Part shown: positions 56,320 to 64,000 of the stretch, in pieces
Position numbering within the stretch: the stretch's first letter is position 1
Layout of the letters: each line of letters opens with the position of its first letter
Source of the DNA: Uranotaenia lowii
Taxonomy: Eukaryota > Arthropoda > Insecta > Diptera > Culicidae
Assembly (NCBI RefSeq): GCF_029784155.1
Contig: NC_073692.1
Location: 65,705,436-65,769,435, forward strand
Direction of reading: 5' to 3'
DNA length: 64,000 nucleotides
The notes under the pieces: generated by a model
Database searches by the model: none
Seen by the model: the letters and a program-made list of their open reading frames with translations, nothing else
Told to the model about the DNA's origin: nothing
Position numbers and translations under genes: made by a program

Positions 56320-57623
56320 AAGTCTGCTTCATTTAATATTGGAACAAATTCTTTTGCTCATTGTGGCGCTTCTAGTGGACGGATTTGGAAACTTTTTTCA
56401 CCCACGTGTCGGGAAATTCATTACCTTTCATCATGTATTTATGTCATAACACCAAACGATAGCATTTTGTAAACAACCGCCATGGAAGCCGGACGGAGAG
56501 ATCAAATTGTGCATAGTTTTCTTGAAAATCCATTGTTGTCGGCATCGAAGCTAGCTAAACAGCTTAAAATGCCCAGAAATACCGTATGGCGTGTTATCAA
56601 GCAGTACAAGGAAACATTGACGACGGCTCGGAAGCCGCATTCGAAGCGTCGGAGTGGAACTGTCGACCGGAAACTGCGTGGGAAAGTCATCAAGGCCGTC
56701 AAGGGGAATCCCAATCTTTCAGACCGCGATTTGGCCAATAAGTTCCAGGCCGCTCACAGTACGGTGCGACGAATTCGTCTCCGGGAAGGAATAAGGTCAT
56801 TCCGAGCGAGCAAACAGCCAAATCGGACGCTGAAGCAGAACAATGTGGCCAGAATCCGTGCTCGAAAGCTGTACGACCAAGTGCTGACCAAGTTCGACGG
56901 ATGTATTCTGATGGACGATGAGACCTACGTGAAGGCGGACTTTGGGCAAATCCCAGGTCAAAAATTTTATTTGGCGACGGCTCGGGGGGATGTACCTGCA
57001 AAATTTAAGTTCGTGTTTGCGGATAAATTCGCCCGCAAGTACATGATTTGGCAGGGGATATGCAGTTGTGGACAGAAAACCAAAGTCTTTCTCACTGACA
57101 AAACAATGACATCAGAAGTCTACAAAAAAGAGTGCCTACAGAAACGGGTTCTGCCGTTTATTCGTGCCCACGACCGTCCAGTAATGTTTTGGCCGGACCT
57201 CGCAAGCTGCCATTACAGCAAAACGGTTATGGAATGGTACGCAACGAACGGGGTCAGCGTAATACCGAAGGACCTCAACCCCCCAAACTGCCCCCAGTTC
57301 CGGCCGATAGAGAAATACTGGGCAATCACGAAGCGGAGGCTTAAGGCAAAGCGAAAACTTGTTAGGAACATGACTCAAATGAAGAACTGGTGGAATCAAA
57401 TCGCCAAAACGGTGGACGAAAAGGGTGTGCGCCGCCTAATGTGCCGTATTACGGGAAAAGTACGAGAATTTCTTTGAAACAGCAATGAATAATTTTTTTA
57501 ATTTTTTTTTATGAAAGAGTAAAGAAAATGCTACATTTGTATGAAAAACAAATTATGAATTCGTTAATAAATGACTGAACTACACGCAATTGTTTGTGTT
57601 CCAATATTAAATGAAGCAGACTT
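56320..57623 (+). mobile_element. Complete DD37E mariner-type transposon
   Basis: The terminal repeats AAGTCTGCTTCATTTAATAT followed by TGGAACA are identical over about 27 bases at both ends. TA flanks them (56,318-56,319 and 57,624-57,625), the target duplication of Tc1/mariner elements. The 1,304-bp element contains one open transposase gene and short untranslated parts. Structure and gene are complete, so it is a candidate for a recently active or still active copy. Confidence 0.93.
56482..57477 (+). CDS. DD37E Tc1/mariner transposase, 331 residues, apparently intact
   Basis: The enzyme would cut out its own element and insert it at TA sites in the nucleus. The N-terminal part (residues about 5-110) is basic and has two helix-turn-helix-like regions, LSASKLAKQLKMPRNTVWRV and LSDRDLANKFQAAHSTVRRI, for terminal-repeat binding. 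The catalytic triad is visible as MDDETYV (D146 most likely), FWPDLASCHYS (D239) and RPIEKYW (E277). There are 37 residues between the last two, which defines the DD37E family known from mosquitoes. The ATG at 56,482 lies in a good context (CCGCCATGG) 162 bases from the left end. The stop is TGA at 57,475-57,477. No stop or frameshift occurs. It is about the usual length for the family. The split relative at 35.1-45.9 kb shares the layout but is dead. Confidence 0.93.
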   Translation: MEAGRRDQIVHSFLENPLLSASKLAKQLKMPRNTVWRVIKQYKETLTTARKPHSKRRSGTVDRKLRGKVIKAVKGNPNLSDRDLANKFQAAHSTVRRIRLREGIRSFRASKQPNRTLKQNNVARIRARKLYDQVLTKFDGCILMDDETYVKADFGQIPGQKFYLATARGDVPAKFKFVFADKFARKYMIWQGICSCGQKTKVFLTDKTMTSEVYKKECLQKRVLPFIRAHDRPVMFWPDLASCHYSKTVMEWYATNGVSVIPKDLNPPNCPQFRPIEKYWAITKRRLKAKRKLVRNMTQMKNWWNQIAKTVDEKGVRRLMCRITGKVREFL

Positions 57624-57625
57624 TA

Positions 57626-59390
57626 AAGAAATCGGTTGAAATCAAGCTGAGTTACAACAGCGCGAATGAGTGAATTCACGTCACAACATTTTATTTTTTG
57701 TAAAATTGTATAAGGAAAATATGCTCTGAAGGCTGCTTTGACCCTCCAGATGGTCGGATTTTTACAAATCGAACATAGTTTTGATGATTTTTGAACTTAT
57801 TCTTTATTTTTAACTAAAAGAACAAAAATATTTTTAAAAAACTTTAAAAAATATCTTTGATTAATCAGTGAATAAATAAAAACTGTGAGAAATAATAATT
57901 TTAACGTATGATTCCTCAATATGTGCTCTTCAAGTGCAGTTCGACATAAAGAAAAAGTTAGGTAAATAACTGAAAGTTTATGATTCAACAAGTCGGAATA
58001 ACAAAATATCACTTTTGAAAGAGAACATAAAATTTGAAGGCGCTATTGAATTTTTTAGAATAACTTGAAATTTCGTGACGTGAACTCAGTACATTACCCT
58101 GTTCTGTTTTAAATGGGTGAATTCACGTCACAACTTTAAAGGGGCATAACTTTGTTGATTGTTGTTCAATCGAGAAGCTACGAAAATCAAATTGCGGGAA
58201 ATTGTTTTCTCTACAGCACCAATATCCTATTTCCACAGAGAGAAAAGGAAATCGAAGTGGTATGTACTGAAGTCAAAAATCGTCAATTCTAGCGTGAACT
58301 CACGACACAAAAGTAATCGATCACAACACAAACAACTTTAACTTTTCAAAGACAAAATTATATTCATTTTGATACTATTTATTTCATTTTCAAGTAAATT
58401 GGTTGACTTCTAGGAAGATAACAGTTCCGAAAAGTCCGGGAAAACGATTTCAAGTCACGGTAGAATGTGTCTTATATGTTTCAAAATTAAGGATAAAAAA
58501 TGTTTAAATTTCAAAAAAATACAACCGGAAAAGTTCTTAAAATGTAGATCTTATGCATTTTAAAATAATTTTTTTGATCACAGGGGTAACTTAGATCAAC
58601 ATGAAATTTTTGCAGATAATCATCATTAACTAAGTCTGAAGTTAATATATTTGAAAATTGTTATTTAAAATTTGAAATCCTATAAATTGAGTTTCAAATA
58701 GGCTCAATTCGGTTGGCAGTTAGAATTTTTTTTATATAACTCAAAATGAAGCTTTAAAGTTTTAAAATATCTGTTTTTTTCGAAGACTTACAAACAAACA
58801 CCTCTTCCGGTAAAATAAATGCATTTATATACAAATTGGTTGTTTTATATGAATGTTAAACTTTTTTTCTTTGTAAAGGTATAGTTTAAGAGTAATATTC
58901 ATGGTCATTCTATGATAATTTTTTTTATATTAAAAAAAAACTGTCATTTTCTATGAGAAAGTCTGTATAGAATAAATGGCTAAAAACCCTATCAAATGGC
59001 TAAGTTTGAATAAAAAAAAGAACATAGGAACAGTGGAAGGACCTACGAAATTGCATAAAGGTAAAATTTCATTTGTTTTTGAGCCCAACAAATATTGAGA
59101 GATGCTTATAATTTTTACCCATAAATGTATGCAGCAACATTGTCTATCTTTTGAGTATATTTGTTTTTGAAGCAAAATGTTAAAAATATAATTGATTCCT
59201 AACAAAAAATACTCTTATTGATGTTTTAATCCTTCTGTGCTAATTGGCATCAAAACAATATTTTAGAATAGATTGAGAAACGTTAAAACATAGTAATCAA
59301 AGTTACCCCGAAACATGAAATCTGGTTATGTTACAAACATTTAGTCATATCTTCCATTGTCGTTTGAATTTTCTGCTAGAATAGACTCAT
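57626..59390. other. AT-rich DNA with recurring GAATTCACGTCA motifs
   Basis: GAATTCACGTCA occurs at 57,672 and 58,119, and also left of the mariner at 56,198. A variant GAACTCACGACA is at about 58,296 and an inverted form CGTGACGTGAACTCA at about 58,074. The mariner therefore seems to have landed inside an older element or repeat characterised by this motif. No gene is recognised. Confidence 0.5.
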
Positions 59391-59393
59391 TAA

Positions 59394-59675
59394 GAGCAAG
59401 TTCACTGGTGTTGGGAAAAATTGGTACAAATTTCGACCCTTTCAACACATTTTGAAAATTTTGATTTGTTGCCTTTAAGTTTTTTTTTACAACACGTATT
59501 GTATTTTCGCATGCTGTGATGCAAAAATAGCAATAATTCTATCACATACGACTGAAATAGAAACAGTGCTGTAAAAACATGCAACGCCCAAAGATCTTGA
59601 AAACATTTTTGCATGGTAAAATTCTCAAAATGACAAAATCTCTACCACTTTTTCCCAACACCAGTGAACTTGCTC
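59394..59675. mobile_element. 282-bp MITE with TAA duplication
   Basis: The ends GAGCAAGTTCACTGGTGTTG are identical and inverted, continuing with GGAAAAA and TGGTA. TAA flanks both sides (59,391-59,393 and 59,676-59,678), as in PIF/Harbinger-type insertions. No frame. An 80-bp deletion derivative lies at 21,167-21,246. Confidence 0.85.
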
Positions 59676-59678
59676 TAA

Positions 59679-60696
59679 GAGAGTGATGACTGATTTTTAC
59701 CTACGATTTTTTCGAATACAAAAAAAAAAAAATAAAACAAATTATGTTTGTATTTATATGATTATTAATTTTTAAGTAGATACTCATTTCAAGTTTGCGT
59801 ATTAAATCTTCACTTGTGAAAAGTGACCCTTAGCCTAAAAGTTGAGCTTAATTTTTATAATGAAACCCTTAGTAAATAAAATATGGAATTTGCTTTCAAT
59901 GATGGTTAAAATTTTTTAATTTGTTTCAGAGTCTGGTAGCTCAAAGTTATTTGATTTGAGCATAAAATAAGTTCTTTTTAGGGAAGCTTTCAATTTCTAC
60001 AAAAAAAATAACTTATTTTATACTCAAATAAAACTAGCCGTATCTTTCAAACTTTTTTGAAAGTTCCAAGTTTCTAACCTTTGATGAAAATAAATAAAAT
60101 TTTACCAAGAGACAGCAAGAGATAAAATAATTTCGGATCACATTTGCTTGAGGTAAACTTGAAATAAAATTATGATTTTATTTTGAACTTTGGTTTTGAA
60201 AAAAAAAAAACTGCAAATTTAGTAATGTTAAACAAAACACCAATAAAATTTAGGATTTTGTTAAGATATCCTAGGTTGAGCCCAGGTACATATTTCTTTA
60301 TCAGCAAATATTTTTTTATAAAGAATCAATTCCATAATGAAAATCGCTTAGATGTTTTTTTTTTTAATATAATTTGGGATATTTCGCATAACTTTATTTA
60401 ACATAATTCTACTATATATTTATGATCTTTTTCGATTTATGTTTCTCGATGATCATAAGAAGAAAAGGAAAAAGGAAGGAAAACGATCATCAATAAGTGT
60501 GTTGATCTAAATAAAAACTTTAAATTTGTGATTTTACGATGATTGAAAATCTCATTCACAAGTTTAATCTTTTTCTGAATTTTAATCTTGAATTCTGAAC
60601 CAAAAATTGAACTTTAAATCTGTTTTCGAATTTCTTTACGATTTCTGAAATGTACAAAAAAAAAATACTTTTTCCGAATCTTAATTCCAGATCAGA
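59679..60696. other. Unassigned AT-rich DNA
   Basis: Contains an imperfect inverted pair around TTTGAGCATAAAATAAG (about 59,955) and CTTATTTTATACTCAAA (about 60,012), enclosing about 40 bases, a possible hairpin. No gene is recognised. Confidence 0.4.
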
Positions 60697-60880
60697 GTGG
60701 TACGTCCTGGTGGTCGAGTGGTTAGCGTGGTAAGACGGTAATCGTTGGTCCACTGATGGCATGGGTTCGATTCCCATCTCGGTACTGGGTGTTAAATGTT
60801 AATCTTAAGTTGTCCACGTCATTTATTCAGTCTGTAAAGCCTAAATCGGCTAAGACGGTGTATGTCTTTTTTTTTTAAAG
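60697..60880 (+). mobile_element. tRNA-derived SINE with well kept pol III boxes
   Basis: The head holds an A box TGGTCGAGTGGTTAGCGTGG and a B box GGGTTCGATTCCC in a perfect five-pair T arm (ATGGG/CCCAT). The acceptor ends do not pair, so it is not a tRNA gene. The body continues with TTGTCCACGTCATTTATTC and GCCTAAATCGGCTAAGACGG and ends in a T-run at 60,868-60,877, which can act as a pol III terminator. No target duplication is obvious. Confidence 0.75.
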
Positions 60881-61377
60881 AATTTATGATGTAGGTTTTA
60901 GAGCCCTCATTCATGAATCTGTTATTTAAATTCTGTTGTGCTTAATCCATTTTTTCAATTTTTATTTTTATTCTGTTTTGTGAATCTGAATTAAAACGAT
61001 GAATCTGAATCTACGTTTTCAATTTTGGATCGCCACTTCAGAATAAAATTTAAAAACATCGAATTAGAACATAAAACAAAATTCTTCTTTTTTTCGTATT
61101 CGCAAAACAATTATCAAAACATTGAAAATGCATCCGATTTTCGAAATAAATGATTCAAATTTGATATGAAATGCAAAACCGAATTTGAACCAGGACTTCA
61201 AAACAACTTTTCATTCCTAATTTCTTATGATTATTCAAACTGAAAATCGAAATCCATACAGAATCAGAAATACGAAAATATGAAGAAATACAATTTTGGT
61301 TATGGAAATATGGAACCAGAACCTCCAAAATTGTATTAATATCAAATTTAATATTTAAACCTGAACTTCGTTGATAA

Positions 61378-61440
61378 GGTTGCCAGATTTTTCGGTTTTA
61401 ACCGGGTTGGCCTGGATAATTAATCCATACGTAATATTTG
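61378..61440. repeat. Fragment of a GGTTGCCAGATTTTT repeat
   Basis: AAGGTTGCCAGATTTTTCGG and the following AACCGGGTTGGCCTGGATAA resemble the GAGGTTACCAGAATTTTTC and CCGGG segment near 2,680-2,790. Probably an end of an old MITE. Only one end is recognised. Confidence 0.35.
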
Positions 61441-61472
61441 AATGGCCCCCAAGATGTTTTCTAACTTAAATC

Positions 61473-61600
61473 CCGCGCGGGAGAACAAATTTGCAAACAA
61501 GACGGACTTTTTATCATAACACATTTGTACCGACATAAACATTATTACGATCTTCAACTTATTTGGCAGAAATTGCATCATCATTGTTAACGACTTGAGT
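61473..61600 (+). repeat. Dispersed repeat shared with 31,294-31,445
   Basis: Starts with CCCGCGCGGGAG and keeps GACGGACTTTTTATCATA, ACGATCTTCAACTT and GTTAACGACTTGAG in the order seen at 31.3 kb. It is directly followed by the inverted copy of the 4.8-kb repeat, which is not the arrangement at 31 kb. Confidence 0.6.
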
Positions 61601-61656
61601 TTTTTTTAATGCGATATTTGCTTAGTTGTTTGCCGCTGGATTGAAATAAGGAAATG

Positions 61657-61870
61657 TATATTTGCTTTTGCTACATACACTCGCAGTGCTTAGGTCGCTG
61701 GCTGCCTGGTGTTTGGCCGGTTTTTTCATCCTCCTTTGCCATGTGATGGGATAGGAAGGGACGAAAAAATGTGTTTATTTTGTTTCCTTCAGTCATACGC
61801 AATGCGGTTGCGCTGGAAGGTGAATGCTGACGGTCACAAATCAAATCAACGCTTCTCGCGTTCACATCTT
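61657..61870 (-). repeat. Dispersed repeat, inverted copy of 4813-5026
   Basis: The reverse complement matches 4813-5026 through ATTGCGTATG, GAAACAAAATAAA, CGTCCCTTCCTATC and ACACCAGGCAGCCAGCGA. The conserved frame is a by-product; no protein family is recognised. Confidence 0.65.
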
Positions 61871-64000
61871 ATGTCAATAGCGTTGAAATTTCGAGATCTC
61901 ATGATTGGAGTAAATATTGAATTTTGGATTTAGATGTTCTCCAACGGGACTTTCAAACAAACAAAAATAAAATCCTGAAGTATTCTACGGATGAGTGGAA
62001 TATTTTTTGATGAATATTTCGGAGCATATCTCGAAATATTTATTCGTTCCAGGCCACTGAGAAAACGTACCTACTCAGCTTTTAACTTTTTTCAATCATT
62101 CATAAGTTTTCCCGGTTGGTTTTTTTTTTGAGTGGAATTCAGTTCAAGCCACAACCACCATTATTTAAAGCCGTTTATGTATGGTTAAATTTTATTTTTT
62201 TCTTCTATGTCAAATTTGATGATTCCAAAAGCGTTCAGTAAGGTGTATAAGTTTTCAAAACGCTATTTGCTCTCATGACAGTCAATACAAAATCGGCTAA
62301 AGACATTTTCCGTTCAGGTATCAGAAAAAGGATAAGCTTTATTGCTGCGTGTTATTCATATATGAGGAAAAATGTTGTCTAATAAAATCCTCTGAAATCA
62401 TGTTCCCCTTCAATAAAAAAAATCTCTTTCTGGTTCTTACTAATTATCTGAAGTACGTTCTTTATTATTACTTTTGAAAATACCGATGGCAGCAAAAATG
62501 CTTCTGGGTATATATATTTTTTTTAAATAAATTTTATACATTTAAGTTTTCTTCTTTATTTCTCATAACAACCTTAACACGTTGTCCATATTCTTGAAGT
62601 TTATGGAGATTTTAACCATTGCACTTCTTATAGTTCGTAAGCTGTATAACCTGTACCGAGGCTATGAGACAGATGATCAAACAGTGTTTGAGTCCCATAA
62701 AATTTCTGCTTGTGGTAAGCTCCCTAGCATATTAAAGTATGTATTTGCTGGTTGTTTTGTATGAAATATATTGATTTGCCAAGATTCTGCTCCTATGGAT
62801 AAAAACAACAATTTTCAAAACGAAAACTTTGGTTTTTGCTGTTTTTAAAAGCCTAAAAACAGTAATCTTGTATGTACCCTTCTCAACCTACGATCTATGC
62901 TTACCGATTATACTTTCATATTAATCTCATAATGGTTTTACTTCGTTATTGTCTGGCTTAACCAGCAAAACTTCCATTAAAAACGCTTTTAAATGGCTCA
63001 AAAGTAATCACCGGCCGATGGGAGATAAAGGAAAACTGTACAAGACGCACCAGCGGGGTAAGATGACCCATGTCATTTTTTCTCAAATATACACTAATCT
63101 ACGGCTTCGAATGATGTTATTATTCATTTTTATTGTAGCAAACAAGCTTTTTCATCATTCGATGGATGAAAAGTTCACAAAATCTACTTAAGTTCTTAGA
63201 AACGGAGGAATTAATGGAATCAGCGTGAGATCTTGTTATTTTTCATAAGTGACATATAAGATTTTTTGGTAAAACAGCACATGTTGTATTTTATGAACTT
63301 CCTACAAATTTTATCAAAAAACACTCATATGAAAATTGGGGCAGAATGCTTACAAGACCACGTGTTTTACGCACAAATTTTGAATGCTGTTAACTTTTGA
63401 GAAAACCCGAATATAAAAACAAAATGCCATTCTTTTTATTTGCTGACTCCCAAATTACGATAAAAATGTATTTGTCCTTGTATTTTGTCCTTGTTCGAGG
63501 AAAAATGGTGCACCAATATTCGACTCGAAAAAATTATCAGCCGCCATGTTTGCCGCAATATCACTATATCAGTCAAAAAAAATTGAATTTCATTGCCTAC
63601 TTGAAGGCGTTTTATCTATAAGGATATAAAAAAGTGTATTTTGAAAAGCGAAATTTTCGATGAGTTTATCAATACCAAATAATTTTTAGCCAAAGAATGG
63701 TCGTTTACAAAAATACGATGAACATTAAAATAAACATTTGATGCTTCAATAATTACATTCCGTATAATCATTGTTCTATTTCTTACCACCCTTTATGTTT
63801 GGTGCGTTCTGTTCACTAGTTTTGGCGTTCTACCCCGCGGTTTGTTTTTTGGCTGTTGAAGTTTTTTTTCAAAAATATAGTTGAAATTGTGTTTTTATCA
63901 TATTTTTTTCTTATCGATAATACGTAAATTTAATATTTGAATCGCCGTCAACTTTCAATTTGGTTCTTAAGTGATTGGTATCGCTGTAAATATCAATTAT
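61871..64000. other. Unassigned AT-rich DNA to the window end
   Basis: No transposon ends, gene domains or tandem repeats are recognised. Open frames up to 80 codons (for example 62,949-63,191 and 63,397-63,621) have no supporting features. Confidence 0.4.

Noticed and set aside
60697..60785. Genuine tRNA gene with well kept boxes
   Set aside because: The acceptor ends do not pair and the tRNA-like head continues into a body with a T-run, as in SINEs.

Overview
The window looks like transposon-rich intergenic DNA from a large, AT-rich insect genome, most likely a mosquito. The indications are tRNA-derived SINE heads, short TA-, TAA- and 8-bp-duplication MITEs, non-LTR retrotransposons of the Jockey/I, CR1-like and R1 groups, and two DD37E mariner-type transposons, a family best known from mosquitoes. 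The assignment is an inference. I find no convincing host protein gene, rRNA gene, genuine tRNA gene or CRISPR array. Most long open frames lie in satellites or are out-of-frame reads of decayed retroelements.

Left part (1-18.6 kb). The window opens inside the 3' end of an I/Jockey-type retrotransposon with a (TAA)n tail. After unassigned DNA come SINE-like repeats (4.8-5.9 kb) and a DNA element with many ACGTGAA motifs (about 6.07-8.33 kb) that holds a 5'-truncated but still open CR1-like reverse transcriptase. Next is a hAT-type MITE with a perfect 8-bp duplication and a second MITE nested inside it (8.37-9.45 kb). A decayed R1-type element on the minus strand (10.1-11.7 kb), a long foldback with a hAT MITE in one arm (14.6-15.4 kb), a decayed Jockey-type element on the minus strand (16.4-18.2 kb) and a small SINE with perfect 15-bp duplications follow.

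Middle (18.6-34.8 kb). Two long arrays of the same 9-bp satellite lie in opposite orientation (18.64-20.11 and 22.34-23.09 kb). They are followed by a Jockey-type retrotransposon with endonuclease and reverse transcriptase but several lesions (24.1-26.6 kb), a TIR element carrying a tRNA-like module (27.1-28.0 kb), a foldback, a 1.05-kb TIR element (29.4-30.5 kb) and an R1-type element on the minus strand with a repeat-rich 3' untranslated region (about 31.6-34.8 kb).

Right part (34.8-64 kb). A dead DD37E mariner is cut in two. Its C-terminal half is at 35.1-35.6 kb and its N-terminal half at 45.6-45.9 kb. The 9,935 bp between them begin and end with a hAT-like inverted terminus and are flanked by a perfect 8-bp duplication, so they appear to be one very large non-autonomous insertion. 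It contains a TA-flanked MITE, two tRNA-like heads, about 2 kb of a 12-bp satellite and a further 2.1-kb TIR element with its own nested MITE. To the right are a second copy of the tRNA-bearing TIR element (48.0-49.4 kb), a satellite of about 162-bp units that reverses orientation at about 50.57 kb, a 761-bp foldback (51.95-52.71 kb), an apparently intact DD37E mariner with a 331-residue transposase (56.3-57.6 kb), a TAA-flanked MITE (59.4 kb), a SINE (60.7 kb) and repeats shared with the left side of the window.

These elements do not form a pathway. What can be read is their order of insertion: mariner, then the large hAT-like element into it, then MITEs inside that; foldback, then hAT MITE; hAT MITE, then TA MITE.
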